From positions 1 to 64,000 of the forward strand of contig JAWWOW010000025.1 of the NCBI GenBank assembly GCA_033851265.1: a stretch of 64,000 nucleotides of DNA, read 5' to 3'. Below, in pieces: positions 25,457 through 35,202 of the stretch. The notes below the pieces were generated by a model. That model was not told the origin of the DNA, searched no databases, and saw only the letters and a program-made list of their open reading frames with translations. The stretch is from JAWWOW01 sp033851265 (GTDB lineage: Bacteria; Actinomycetota; Actinomycetes; JAWWOW01). Position 1 is the first letter of the stretch. Every line of letters starts with the position of its first letter. The translations under genes and the position numbers were made by a program.

Positions 25457-25597
25457 ATGGAGAAGCGTCATTCAAGACCTCGTCAGCAACGGCGCAAGCC
25501 AGTCCTGGTAGATCCGAGCCGGTTCTACGTCTACGGCAAACCCCGTATGCACATGGACGTCTACCTGCTGGTCAACGTCATCGTGCAGAGCTCCTGA
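25457..25597 (+). CDS. Possible small basic ORF (46 aa)
   Basis: ATG 25457 to TGA 25595 encodes a basic start (MEKRHSRPRQQRRKP) and a short hydrophobic end (VYLLVNVIVQSS). It lies between two minus-strand genes and overlaps the decayed HTH copy slightly. There is an AAGAAGGG stretch upstream that could act as a ribosome site. Weak candidate. Confidence 0.3.
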   Translation: MEKRHSRPRQQRRKPVLVDPSRFYVYGKPRMHMDVYLLVNVIVQSS

Positions 25598-26100
25598 ACC
25601 TGGCCGTCAGGACGATGCGGGTCATGCTGCCCTCGACAGCGACGACCTCATCGAGCGCGACGCTGAGAGGCGCGGGTCGGCAGACCGCGCTGCTTGAGCT
25701 GGTAGCGAGGGGTGCTGTCGAGACACCGAGCTTTGCTGCGGCCTTATTAATGGTGTGGCCGCGCTGGATGAGCCGACTGGCTTGCTGAATCTGGTGTTCG
25801 GCGATCCGCTCCCTAGGTCGGGCGACGCCCTCGGCATGGAGGATGTTCAGGACGCTGGTTTTGGGTTGGTCGTACTTGGCTGCTACGTCGCGCATCGACA
25901 GTCCCGCCTGGTAATCCAAGATCATCTGCGCGATAATTGATCTTGGTGGCCGCCTCCGCAGCTTGCGTGGGGAGTGGCAAGCGTCAGGTTGACGCCGTCA
26001 TCAGGGCGATCATGCAGCCGGGATAGGGCTTCGAGAGGTTTCTCCACCTCTGGCAAGAAGTCTGAGTAAGCCCATAAGAAGGTCCACCCAGGAACGCGCA
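25578..26100 (-). pseudogene. Decayed copy of the small HTH module
   Basis: Read on the minus strand from about 26090, the DNA keeps the GTG start (VDLL), then after a frameshift YSDFLPEVEKPLEALSRL, then after another shift MILDYQAGLSMRDVAAKYDQPKTSVLNIL, the HTH core. A later unit (QASRLIQRGHTINKAAAKLG) is also seen before coding quality is lost. At least two frameshifts make it a pseudogene of the family at 19038-19463. Confidence 0.6.
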
Positions 26101-26114
26101 GGTCAGTCGAGTGC

Positions 26115-27017
26115 CTAGGTGACGTAGGTCTCGCCGAACTCGTCCAGGAAATGGAAAGTGTCGCTTGCCGTGCGTGTCGGGCTGGAGACGACGAGCCAGG
26201 TGACGCCGGCTGTCTCCCTTTCCGTGAACGCTTCGCGATGACGTTGTGCGTCCGCAGTCGGGTTGGCGATCGACGGGTCGTCGTACGCCGCAAGGATGTC
26301 GATTGGCTCCGTGCGGCCTGCCTCGTCAGCCATCTGCTGCGTCTCCGCGATCACATCGGCAAGTTCGCTGAGGGACCCGATGTGGCGCGTGCGCGTGGTT
26401 GTGCTCAACTCAGCGGTCCCCAACATCGGCATCCATCCTTGAGCGCGCTCCACAACTCGCTGGCGACTCCTCTTCGAGTTGCCGCCGATCCAGATCGGGA
26501 TCGGTGACTGCACCGGACGCGGTCGGGCGACCACGTCCCGCGCGTTGAAATGACGACCCTCGTAGCTGAACGGTTCACCGGACCAGTGCAACGGCAAGAC
26601 ATCCAGCACTTCGTCGAAGAGCTCGTTGCGTTCGTCGAACTCAACTCCCAGCGCGTGGAACTCGGCCTTGTGATAGCCGGCACCGAGTCCCAGAGTCATT
26701 CGCCCGCCGGAAACGATGTCAACGGTTGCCGCGGCCTTGGCGAGCAGAAACGGGTTGCGGTAGCCCGCGACTACCAGGTGCGTGATCAGCCTGATCCGCT
26801 GCGTCGCTGTCGCTATTGCCGCCAACGCAACCAGCGGGTCGAGACTCTGATGACCCCCGTGCTCGAGCCAACGCGCTCCCGGAACGGGATGCTCGGTGAG
26901 CGCGAACCCGTGAAAGCCGGCAGCCTCGGCTCGGGCGGCGACCTGCGAGATCGGACCGGGGTCGAGCATGTGGGCGCTCGTGCCGGTGATGTCCGGGTAG
27001 TGATAGACGAAACGCAT
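26115..27017 (-). CDS. LLM-class F420-dependent-type oxidoreductase
   Basis: A 300-residue luciferase-like monooxygenase fold (TIM barrel), recognised by FHGFALTEHPVPG, RIRLITHLVVAGYRNPFLLA (about 75-94), GRMTLGLGAGYHK and PIPIWIGGNSKRS. Actinobacterial members usually use F420 or FMN to oxidise or reduce small substrates; the substrate here is unknown. It is divergent from a second LLM gene at 27090 with 72 bases between starts, so the two are likely co-regulated. Confidence 0.8.
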   Translation of the reverse strand: MRFVYHYPDITGTSAHMLDPGPISQVAARAEAAGFHGFALTEHPVPGARWLEHGGHQSLDPLVALAAIATATQRIRLITHLVVAGYRNPFLLAKAAATVDIVSGGRMTLGLGAGYHKAEFHALGVEFDERNELFDEVLDVLPLHWSGEPFSYEGRHFNARDVVARPRPVQSPIPIWIGGNSKRSRQRVVERAQGWMPMLGTAELSTTTRTRHIGSLSELADVIAETQQMADEAGRTEPIDILAAYDDPSIANPTADAQRHREAFTERETAGVTWLVVSSPTRTASDTFHFLDEFGETYVT

Positions 27018-27089
27018 CGTGACCTCGTGTTCAGTCGTCGGCTATCCGGAGCACGGGACCCCGGTAGCGCGAACCGTAGGCTGCGCATC

Positions 27090-27917
27090 ATGCGATTCGG
27101 ACTCGATGTTGCGCAACAGCGGATGCCGTGGGATGAGCTGGCCAGCCGCGTGCAGTTCGCCGAGGAACTGGGTTTCGACGGAGCCTGGGGCTTTGACCAC
27201 TTCCAACCGATGTACGGCGAGGGCCCGGGGGAGACGTTCGAGGGCATGACGACGCTCGCCGCGCTGGCTGGCCTGACGTCGCGGATCCGTCTCGGGCTGC
27301 TCGTGACCGGCGTGACCTACCGGCACCCATCGGTGCTTGCCGCCCAGGCGCTGACGATCGACCACGCGTCGCACGGCCGCCTCGAGTTCTCGCTCGGCGC
27401 GGCATGGTTCGAAAAGGAACACATCGAGCTCGGGATCCCGTTCCCGCCGACGCCCACCCGTTTCGACCTGCTCGAGGACGCGCTCGAGATCGTGCACCGG
27501 TTGTTTACCGGCGATGTTGTTTCCTACGACGGACATGTCGTGTCGTTGCACGACGCGCAGCTGCGCCCGACTCCTGTGCAGCAGCCGCACCCACCCATAT
27601 GGGTCGGCGGCACCGGACCGCGCCGCACGCTGCCGCTCGTCGCGAAGTACGCCGACGTGTGGCACGCATGGGGCTCGCCGTCGTCGTTGCGGGACGCCAA
27701 CGCTCGGGTCGACGAGCTCGCCGCCACGGCAGGACGCGACCCGGCCTCGATCATGCGGGCACGCTCGTTGTCCCTCGACGACCTGGACGAGGCTCGCAAG
27801 CACGCTGCGAAGTGGCGCGAGGCGGGGTGCGGCTATCTCGTCTGCGGCTGGCCCGGAACCGGCCGATCACAGGTGGAGGCCTTCGCGCGCGATGTGATGC
27901 CCGAATTCCACGACTGA
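27090..27917 (+). CDS. LLM-class flavin-dependent oxidoreductase
   Basis: A 275-residue member of the same superfamily as the divergent neighbour: FDGAWGFDHFQP, SRIRLGLLVTGVTYRHPSVL, GRLEFSLGAAWFEKEH and PHPPIWVGGTGPRR. ATG 27090 gives the usual MRFGLDV start directly before the first barrel strand. It may use F420. Together with the neighbour it could act on paired substrates, but nothing else in the context indicates which. Confidence 0.8.
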   Translation: MRFGLDVAQQRMPWDELASRVQFAEELGFDGAWGFDHFQPMYGEGPGETFEGMTTLAALAGLTSRIRLGLLVTGVTYRHPSVLAAQALTIDHASHGRLEFSLGAAWFEKEHIELGIPFPPTPTRFDLLEDALEIVHRLFTGDVVSYDGHVVSLHDAQLRPTPVQQPHPPIWVGGTGPRRTLPLVAKYADVWHAWGSPSSLRDANARVDELAATAGRDPASIMRARSLSLDDLDEARKHAAKWREAGCGYLVCGWPGTGRSQVEAFARDVMPEFHD

Positions 27918-28180
27918 CCCCGTGGTTCGTGCGTTTACCGACCGCTGCGACGCATCTATGCGTTCTTCGACGTGTTCAGTGCTGACAACAGCTGCACGAG
28001 TGTTCTCGTGGACTCAAAACCGAGTCAGCGACTCGGAATGGGCGTAGGTTCCCCTCGACACGTGGCACTTGCCCTTGCGTGCCGGATCCTGCTTTGTGTT
28101 TCAGCGGAATCGGGGGCGTTGCCCCAGACCTGGTGGCGTACGGCGTATGGCTCGATGCGTCGATCCACTAGGGAGTCCCC

Positions 28181-31100
28181 GTGAACAAGGCCGTTGTCAG
28201 TGTGTTCACACATGCCGAGCAGGGCACGAAACCGAGGTTCTGGCGCATCGGTGTGCGGATGGCCTTTCCCGCCGCGGTGCTCGGCATTGTGTTCGTGTTC
28301 GCGACCGGCAGCGATGCTGTCTCGCCCACGACTTATGTCGTCAACGTGGACACCGACACTGATGACGGCGTCTGTGATCACGATTGCACGTTGCGCGAGG
28401 CCATCAACGCGGCCAATGCCCACAGCGGTGCCGACGTCATCACGTTCGCCATCGACACCGGCTCGCAGACGATCGCGCCGACATCGGCGTTGCCGACGAT
28501 CACAGGCCCCGTCACGATCGACGGGACGACTCAGCCCGGCTGGGTCGACGCACCCATCATCGAGCTCAACGGTGCAAGCGCGGGTGCAGCGAACGGCCTT
28601 AGCGTCAGCGCGGGCAACAGCACCATCCGGGGTCTCGTCATCAACCGTTTCAACGCAGTAGGAGTTTCTCTCTCTGGGGGCAATAACAAGGTCGAGGGCA
28701 ACTACATCGGCACGGATGCCGCAGGCACCACCGCGCTTGGGAACGTCGGCCCAGGCGTCGACATCACCGGTACCGACGACGTCGTCGGCGGTACCGCATC
28801 CGGTGCCGGCAACGTCATTTCCGGAAATGAGGACGGCATCGCTGCCTACTACACGAGCGGCACCAGAGTCGAGGGCAACTACATCGGCACCGATGTCACT
28901 GGCACGCTCGACCTCGGCAACACCTTGCGCGGCGTCGCAATCTACGACGCCCCGGACTCCACCATTGGTGGAACTGTGGCGGGTGCCCGCAACATCATCT
29001 CTGGCAACCAGTACAGCGGCATTGAGTTCTTCACGAGCGCCAACGACACCAAGGTCGAGGGCAACTACATCGGCACCGATGTCACTGGCACGCTCGATCT
29101 CGGCAACAATGTCAGCGGTGTTGCGCTCGACTCCGGTGCCGACGTCACGGTCGGCGGAACCGTGGCCGGAGCGCGGAACGTCATTTCTGGCAACAGCGCT
29201 CACGGTATCGAGATCTCGGGCGGCGTGAGTGGCACCAAGATCGAGGGCAACTACATCGGCGCCGATGCGACCGGCACCGTGGGCATCCCCAACAGCTCCT
29301 ATGGCGTCTCGATCAACCAGGCGGCCGACAACGTCGTTGGCGGGACCGTTGCAGGCACCCGCAACATCATCTCTGGTAACGGTGGCTTCCGAGGGAGCGG
29401 CGGCGGGGGCGTCCACATCTTCGGCGCGGCCTCATCTGGTAACCGGATCGAAGGCAACTACATCGGGACCGACGTCACCGGAACCATCGGGCTCGACGGC
29501 ATCTTCGGGATCGGGGTTTACATCGAAAAGGCTCCCAGCAACACGGTCGGCGGAGCCGTAGCCGGCGCACGCAACGTCATCTCCGGTAACCAGACCGGGC
29601 TATACATCTGGGGCTTTGGCACTGGCGCGAGCGGGAATCAGGTCCAGGGCAACTACATCGGGACTGACGTCACCGGCAGTGTCGCCATCGGCAACTACCT
29701 CGGTGTCGGTATCTCTCACGCAGCCACGAACACGATCGGCGGAACGACCGCCGGCGCCCGCAACGTCATCTCTGGCAACAACAACAGCGGCATCATCATC
29801 GCCGAAGCCACCTCGACCGGCAACAAGGTCGAGGGCAACTACATCGGCACCGACGCCACCGGCACAGTCGCGCTCGGCAACAACGTCCTCGGCGTCATCA
29901 TGAACAACGCACCAAACAACACAGTCGGAGGATCCGTACCTGGCGCTCTCAATGTCATCTCCAACAACCGCAGCGGTGGGGTCAGCGTGGGCGGCCCGTT
30001 CGCAAACGGCAACACGATCCAAGGCAACTACATCGGCACGGATGCCACCGGCACGGTCGATTTCGGCAACGCCGTGGGGGGCGTCCAATTCTTCTCTACA
30101 TACGACACCGAGTACATAACGTCCGGCGCGGTCATCGGTAACACGATTGCCTTCAATGACGGATCGGGCATCGCGGCTTACCACGCCAAGAACATCGCAA
30201 TGAGTCGCAACAGGATTCACTCCAACGCAGGGCTCGGCATCGACCACGACTACAACGGCCCGTCAATCAACGATCCGGGCGATGCCGACGGCGGAGCTAA
30301 CAACACGCAGAACTATCCCGTGCTCACGTCGGACGCTCCCGTGGTCGAGGGGACGCTCGATAGCACGCCCAACACTGCGTTCACGGTCGAGTTGTTCTCG
30401 AATTCGGCGTGCGACCCGACCGGCTCGGGCGAGGGTGCGACGTTCGAGGAGTCCATTGCGGTAACAACGAACAGCAGCGGACAGGCGTCGTTCTCCGCGA
30501 CGCTCTCCGGCATCATCACGGCGACTGCGACCGATCCAGCGGGTAACACGTCGGAGTTCTCGGTGTGCTCGCCGCAGCCCGTCGTGGAGTTTGTGGTGAA
30601 CTCGGATGCCGATACACCCGACGAGACCCCCTACGACGGCACCTGCGATGACGGATTCGATGCCTGCACTCTCCGTGCGGCCATCGAGCAGTCGAACGCC
30701 ACTCCCGTCCACGAGACCATCACCTTCGCCATCGACACCGGCCAGCAGAAGATCAAGCCGGAGTCAGCGCTGCCGGCGCTCTCTAACCCTGTGACGATCG
30801 ACGGCACCACCCAGCCCGGCTACGGGGGCGAGCCATTGATCGAGCTGACTGGCGGCAATGCGGGGGCGCTCGTCGACGGACTGCAGGTGACCGCGGGTCA
30901 CACCACCGTTCGTGGCCTGCTCGTGAACAGCTTCGGCGGAAACGGAATCAAAGTATCTGGCGCATCGGGAAACACCATCGAGCTCAACTACCTGGGTACC
31001 AACGAGGCCGGTACGGGGAGTGCGCCGAACGGCCGCAACGGCGTGCGCATCGGAAACTCCGCGGACAACCTGATCTCGGGCAACGTGATCTCGGGCAACG

Positions 31101-32422
31101 CCCAGCACGGCGTACAGATCGATGGGTCCGCGACCGGCAACCGGGTGCAGGGCAACTTAATCGGCACCGACTCGTCGGGTGCGGTGAGCGTGGGCAACAC
31201 CTTGGAGGGCGTGCTCGTTTCGAATGGAGCCAGCAACAACACGATCGGTAGTGTCGAGCCGGCCGACGCCAACACCATCGCGCACAACGGCGATCGAGGT
31301 GTGCAGGTCACGGTGGGCACGGGTAACGACATCGCGTCCAATGCCATCTTCGCTAACGGGGCCCTCGGAATCGACTTGAGCCCAGCGGGCGTCACACCCA
31401 ACGACGCCGGGGATGCGGATGTCGGCGCCAACATGCGTCAGAACTGGCCCGTGGTCACCGCTGCGTACGTCCTTGGCACCAACACGCAAATACAGGGGAC
31501 CTTGAGTTCCAAGAAGAGCACCACTTTCCGGGTTGACGTATTCGCCAGCCCCGGCTGCGACTCGTCGGGCCGTGGGGAGGGGAAGCTGTTCCTGGGGGCG
31601 ACCGAGGTCACGACCAATTCCAGTGGCACTGGCAGCTTCTCGCTGTCGGCGGCGACGGTGGTCCCAGCCGGCCAGGTGATAACGGCTACCGCCACTGACC
31701 CCGGGGGCAACACCTCAGAGTTCTCCGCCTGCGCGGCGCTCACCGCGGCACCGTCGATCTCGATCGGCGATTCAAGCGTCAACGAGGGCAATGCGAGCTC
31801 GACAACTGCCACCTTCACCCTTACCCGCACGGGTACGACTACCGGGTCGTCCTCAGTCAAGTTCGTCACGGCGCAGGGCACGGCGAAGTTCACCACCGAC
31901 TTCGACGTCAAGTGGGGGACCGTCACGTTCGCGCCGAACCAGACGACCGCTGCCGTCACGGTGAAGATCCTGGGTGACCTCATTGACGAGGCGAACGAGA
32001 ACTTCAGGGTCGTGCTCTACGAGCCGGTAAACGCGGACATCGGCGACGACAGCGGCCAGGGCATTATCGTGGACAACGACCCGCCACCGACCCTTTCCAT
32101 CAACGACAAGACCATCACCGAGGGCACCGGTTCGGACACCATCATGACCTTCACAGTGACGCTGTCCGCTGCCAGCGGCCGGCAAGTCACGGTGCAGTTC
32201 GCTACCGCCAACGGCAGCGCGGTCGCACCGTCGGACTATGTGGCCAGACCGTTGACGACCCTGACGTTCACCGCCGGTCAGACGACGAAGACCGTCAGCG
32301 TCACAGTCAAGGCCGACAGCCTTGCTGAGCCGGACGAGGATCTCTTCGTGAACCTCTCGACCCCGGTCAACGCCACGCTCGCTGACGCCCAAGGAAAGGG
32401 CACCATCACCAACGACGACTGA
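28181..32422 (+). CDS. Large secreted beta-helix protein with Calx-beta domains
   Basis: A 1413-residue exported protein. It has an N-terminal hydrophobic signal (about 28-47), a CSLREA-like start motif (DGVCDHDCTLREAINAANA, about 62-80), then a right-handed parallel beta-helix region with about eight repeats around VEGNYIGTDxTGT (about 165-640), a short Ig-like strand region, a second CSLREA-like unit near 804 with two more repeats, and two Calx-beta domains (about 1190-1290 and 1302-1410). There is no visible sortase signal or C-terminal membrane anchor. Such proteins act as adhesins or surface polysaccharide-binding proteins. Start is GTG. Confidence 0.85.
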   Translation: MNKAVVSVFTHAEQGTKPRFWRIGVRMAFPAAVLGIVFVFATGSDAVSPTTYVVNVDTDTDDGVCDHDCTLREAINAANAHSGADVITFAIDTGSQTIAPTSALPTITGPVTIDGTTQPGWVDAPIIELNGASAGAANGLSVSAGNSTIRGLVINRFNAVGVSLSGGNNKVEGNYIGTDAAGTTALGNVGPGVDITGTDDVVGGTASGAGNVISGNEDGIAAYYTSGTRVEGNYIGTDVTGTLDLGNTLRGVAIYDAPDSTIGGTVAGARNIISGNQYSGIEFFTSANDTKVEGNYIGTDVTGTLDLGNNVSGVALDSGADVTVGGTVAGARNVISGNSAHGIEISGGVSGTKIEGNYIGADATGTVGIPNSSYGVSINQAADNVVGGTVAGTRNIISGNGGFRGSGGGGVHIFGAASSGNRIEGNYIGTDVTGTIGLDGIFGIGVYIEKAPSNTVGGAVAGARNVISGNQTGLYIWGFGTGASGNQVQGNYIGTDVTGSVAIGNYLGVGISHAATNTIGGTTAGARNVISGNNNSGIIIAEATSTGNKVEGNYIGTDATGTVALGNNVLGVIMNNAPNNTVGGSVPGALNVISNNRSGGVSVGGPFANGNTIQGNYIGTDATGTVDFGNAVGGVQFFSTYDTEYITSGAVIGNTIAFNDGSGIAAYHAKNIAMSRNRIHSNAGLGIDHDYNGPSINDPGDADGGANNTQNYPVLTSDAPVVEGTLDSTPNTAFTVELFSNSACDPTGSGEGATFEESIAVTTNSSGQASFSATLSGIITATATDPAGNTSEFSVCSPQPVVEFVVNSDADTPDETPYDGTCDDGFDACTLRAAIEQSNATPVHETITFAIDTGQQKIKPESALPALSNPVTIDGTTQPGYGGEPLIELTGGNAGALVDGLQVTAGHTTVRGLLVNSFGGNGIKVSGASGNTIELNYLGTNEAGTGSAPNGRNGVRIGNSADNLISGNVISGNAQHGVQIDGSATGNRVQGNLIGTDSSGAVSVGNTLEGVLVSNGASNNTIGSVEPADANTIAHNGDRGVQVTVGTGNDIASNAIFANGALGIDLSPAGVTPNDAGDADVGANMRQNWPVVTAAYVLGTNTQIQGTLSSKKSTTFRVDVFASPGCDSSGRGEGKLFLGATEVTTNSSGTGSFSLSAATVVPAGQVITATATDPGGNTSEFSACAALTAAPSISIGDSSVNEGNASSTTATFTLTRTGTTTGSSSVKFVTAQGTAKFTTDFDVKWGTVTFAPNQTTAAVTVKILGDLIDEANENFRVVLYEPVNADIGDDSGQGIIVDNDPPPTLSINDKTITEGTGSDTIMTFTVTLSAASGRQVTVQFATANGSAVAPSDYVARPLTTLTFTAGQTTKTVSVTVKADSLAEPDEDLFVNLSTPVNATLADAQGKGTITNDD
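28690..30080 (+). repeat. Degenerate internal repeats in beta-helix gene
   Basis: Units of about 170-190 bases recur, each with a near-identical core encoding EGNYIGTDVTGT and a second conserved stretch encoding ARNVISGN. Cores at about 28690, 28868, 29056, 29242, 29449, 29644, 29828 and 30019 share long identical stretches, suggesting recent duplication or gene conversion. Two more diverged units lie at about 30975 and 31140. Confidence 0.75.
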
Positions 32423-32498
32423 ACCCAGATCGTCTGGGCGACGTATCTTGATTGGCAGTTATAGCGGCGTTTGGTGCTGATCAGGGAGGCCCGCGTAC

Positions 32499-33851
32499 AT
32501 GCGCCGCTCGCGGCCGAGGGGAAGCAAGCGCAGCGAGGGCCCTCTGGACATGAGCGGCCGCTGGGCCGTCGCGTGGTTGGTCGGACAGTTCGCGTTTGTG
32601 GGTGTGGCCGCCCTGCTGGTCGTGGGGCTGGCGACCGAGGTTGCCAGCCGGCGGGTAGGCGAGCGCGAGGCCATCAGTGACGCGCGGACGACCACGTTGG
32701 TCAAGGCCCAAGGTCTCGTCGAGCCAGCGATCACCGACGGACTGATCACGGCACAGCCCGCTGCGGTGGCTCGCGTTAACGCTGTCGTGCGGAAGAGCGT
32801 GCTGGACCGCGACCTGGTGCGGGTCAAGATCTGGACGCGGGACGGCCGGATCGTCTACTCGGACGAGCCCCGACTGGCCGGCGCGAAGTACACGCTTGGC
32901 GCGGACGAGATCGCGGCGATCGACCATGGTGTGATCGAGGCGGACGTGAGCGATCTGTCGCAGCCGGAGAATCGGTTCGAGCGCGACCAGGGCAAGTTGT
33001 TGGAGGTCTACCTCCCGGTCCGGACGCCGAGCGGCCAGCGGATGCTGTTCGAGGCGTACTACCGGTACGACGCGGTCTCCGCGGCAGGTCGCCATATTTG
33101 GCGGAGCTTCGCACCGATTTCCATCGGTGCGCTTGTCGCCTTGGAGCTGGTTCAGATCCCGCTGGCATGGGCGCTGGCCCGGCGGCTCCGCGATCGGCAG
33201 CGCGAGCGCGAGCGACTGCTGCAGCAAGCCCTCGAAGTCTCCGATATGGAACGTCGGCGCATCGCTGGTGATCTGCACGACGGCGTAGTCCAGGATCTTG
33301 CGGGCGTCGCCTACTCGCTGGCGGGGTCTTCACGCCGGGATGATTTGCCGGGGCCAGCGACAACGCTGCTCGATGAGTCCGCGGCACGGGTACGCGACAG
33401 CATCAAGTCGCTTCGCACCCTGCTCGTGGACATCTATCCTCCGAAACTTGCCGACGCCGGTTTGGAGAGCGCGCTCGCGGATCTCCTCAATGGGGTCAAC
33501 AGCCGCGGTACGACGGCGACACTGGAGGTCGATGGACCGGTGGGATCCCTGCCGGAATCCGTCGCCGCGCTCCTGTACCGAGCGGCGCACGAAGCCCTGC
33601 GTAACGTGCTCACCCACGCCAACGCTCGGTCGGTGACAGTGCGCGTCGCGGTCGTCGGCGACACGGCGTCGTTAGAAGTAACGGACGACGGCATGGGGTT
33701 CGATCCAGCTGTGGTTGACGCCCGTGCCCGCGAAGGCCACTTCGGCCTGCGGGCGCTCACGGACAGGGTGTCCGACGCGGGCGGTACGGTGCACGTTCAG
33801 TCCTCTCCGGGTGATGGGTCGCACATCCAGGTGAAGGTGCCGCTGCCGTGA
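32499..33851 (+). CDS. Sensor histidine kinase (NarL/DesK-type)
   Basis: Two membrane helices (about 24-46 and 202-222) bracket an extracytoplasmic sensor domain. A coiled linker leads to the HisKA_3 dimerisation motif RRRIAGDLHDGVVQDLAG with the phospho-His near 260, then a HATPase domain with N-box AHEALRNVLTHANA and G-box DDGMGF and GLRALTDRV. Signal unknown. It overlaps its response regulator gene by four bases. ATG 32499 or ATG 32550. Confidence 0.85.
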   Translation: MRRSRPRGSKRSEGPLDMSGRWAVAWLVGQFAFVGVAALLVVGLATEVASRRVGEREAISDARTTTLVKAQGLVEPAITDGLITAQPAAVARVNAVVRKSVLDRDLVRVKIWTRDGRIVYSDEPRLAGAKYTLGADEIAAIDHGVIEADVSDLSQPENRFERDQGKLLEVYLPVRTPSGQRMLFEAYYRYDAVSAAGRHIWRSFAPISIGALVALELVQIPLAWALARRLRDRQRERERLLQQALEVSDMERRRIAGDLHDGVVQDLAGVAYSLAGSSRRDDLPGPATTLLDESAARVRDSIKSLRTLLVDIYPPKLADAGLESALADLLNGVNSRGTTATLEVDGPVGSLPESVAALLYRAAHEALRNVLTHANARSVTVRVAVVGDTASLEVTDDGMGFDPAVVDARAREGHFGLRALTDRVSDAGGTVHVQSSPGDGSHIQVKVPLP

Positions 33852-34480
33852 TTCGCGTCGCCATCGTTGATGACCACGCTGTCGTGCGCGGCGGGTTGCA
33901 GCAGTTGTTGAGCGCCGAGCCCGATATCGAGGTCGTTGGTGCCGCGAGCGACGGGGCTGAGGCATTCGAACTCGTTCAGACAACGGCACCGGATGTTGTC
34001 TTGATGGACCTGTCCATGCCCGGGGTTGATGGCATCGAAGCGACTCGTCGCATCGTGCAGGACTATCCCGATGTAAACGTCGTCGTACTCACATCGTTTG
34101 CAGACAAGCAGCGGATCCTCGACGCGCTCGAGGCTGGAGCGGTGGGCTACCTGCTCAAGGACGGCGATCCCGCCGAAGTAGCCGCTGCGGTTCGGGCAGC
34201 CATGGCTGGGGGCTCACCGCTTGACCCGAAAGCGGCGAAGGTCTTGCTGGATTCGCGTCGCGCTGCGCAGCCGGCCGCAAACCTGACTGCCCGTGAACGG
34301 GAGGTGCTGGAGCTTGTCGCTGACGGCCTGGCCAACAAGAACATTGCCCGCCGGTTGGGGATCAGCGAACGCACGGTCAAGTCACACCTCACCAGCGTGT
34401 TTCAAGCGATCGGTGTTGTCGACAGAACGCAGGCGGCCCTGTGGGCCCGGGAACACTTGGACCCACAGGACCGCCGTTAG
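33848..34480 (+). CDS. LuxR/NarL-family response regulator
   Basis: The receiver domain (1-120) has VDDHAVVRGGL and LMDLSMPGVDGIEATR with the phospho-acceptor Asp near 54, and Lys in LLKDGDP. A GerE/LuxR helix-turn-helix follows: LTAREREVLELVADGLANK then NIARRLGISERTVKSHL. It is the partner of the kinase just upstream. Its targets may include the adjacent secreted protein genes, but no operator is visible. Confidence 0.9.
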   Translation: MIRVAIVDDHAVVRGGLQQLLSAEPDIEVVGAASDGAEAFELVQTTAPDVVLMDLSMPGVDGIEATRRIVQDYPDVNVVVLTSFADKQRILDALEAGAVGYLLKDGDPAEVAAAVRAAMAGGSPLDPKAAKVLLDSRRAAQPAANLTAREREVLELVADGLANKNIARRLGISERTVKSHLTSVFQAIGVVDRTQAALWAREHLDPQDRR

Positions 34481-34492
34481 CGGACGTGCTGC

Positions 34493-34969
34493 CTAGCCGT
34501 GGCTTGAGCCGCTGCCGGAATCATCCGAGCCGCCGCCGCTCGAGCCGCCGCCGCTCTTGCCGCCCTTGTCGTCAGTGGCGTCGTGGGTGGCTGGGTCGTC
34601 GCTGACGCCGGGGCTGCGGAGGCCGCCCTTGTCATCGTTGGCGTCGTGGGTGGCCGGGTCGTCGCTGACGCCGGGGCTGCGGAGGCCGCCCTTGTCATCG
34701 TTGGCGTCGTGGGTGGCCGGATCGTCGCTGACGCCGGGGCTACGGAGCCCGCCCTTGTCGTCAGTGGCGCGGGGTGTCGCCGAGGCGTCGGGGCTACTCG
34801 GGCTGCGTTGGCCGCCGTTGTCGTCAGCCGCGGCGGGACTCGGTGAGCTCGGAACGACGACCTTGGGGGCCGGCTGGGTGTCGATAGAGGAAGCGGCCGC
34901 ATACGCGCCCCCACCGAGCAGCAGCGCGGCTGCGGTAGCGGCGACGATTGTCGATGGGCGGTAACGCAT
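34493..34969 (-). CDS. Secreted low-complexity repeat protein
   Basis: The N-terminus MRYRPSTIVAATAAALLLGGG and a following AYAAASS form a signal peptide; the mature 130 residues are disordered, with three 21-residue repeats (DDKGGLRSPGVSDDPATHD plus two) and a Gly/Ser tail. ATG 34969 is favoured by AAGGAG upstream. Function unknown. It converges on the response regulator gene, 12 bases apart. Confidence 0.6.
   Translation of the reverse strand: MRYRPSTIVAATAAALLLGGGAYAAASSIDTQPAPKVVVPSSPSPAAADDNGGQRSPSSPDASATPRATDDKGGLRSPGVSDDPATHDANDDKGGLRSPGVSDDPATHDANDDKGGLRSPGVSDDPATHDATDDKGGKSGGGSSGGGSDDSGSGSSHG
34560..34769. repeat. 63-bp tandem repeat, three full units plus part
   Basis: Units at 34560-34622, 34623-34685 and 34686-34748 are almost identical, with a 21-base partial unit to 34769. 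The unit length is a multiple of three, so copy-number change would keep the reading frame of the secreted protein encoded on the minus strand. Confidence 0.85.
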
Positions 34970-35202
34970 GGGAACTCCTTGGCTTTGACCGGTCATTTGG
35001 TTTACCGGTTGATGCCATGACTCTCGGCGCATCGCCGTAGGAGTTACCAGTGGACGATGGTGCTAGCACCGCCGCGCCAAAGGTGCCCGGGGGTACTAGT
35101 ACCAAGGTCCAATGGCGACTCGGACGCGGATTCGCGCAGCCTTCGGGTGCCCGGCGACGGCAGCCGGGGGAAGTTCACACCCGTCGTCATCTTGGAGGAA
35201 CC

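Noticed and set aside
27042..27803. 253-codon minus-strand frame opposite the LLM oxidoreductase
   Set aside because: Shadow of a well-supported LLM gene.
28025..32392. Long minus-strand open frames opposite the beta-helix gene
   Set aside because: They mirror the codon periodicity of the GC-rich repeat gene; no start context or family pattern, and the plus frame has clear domains.
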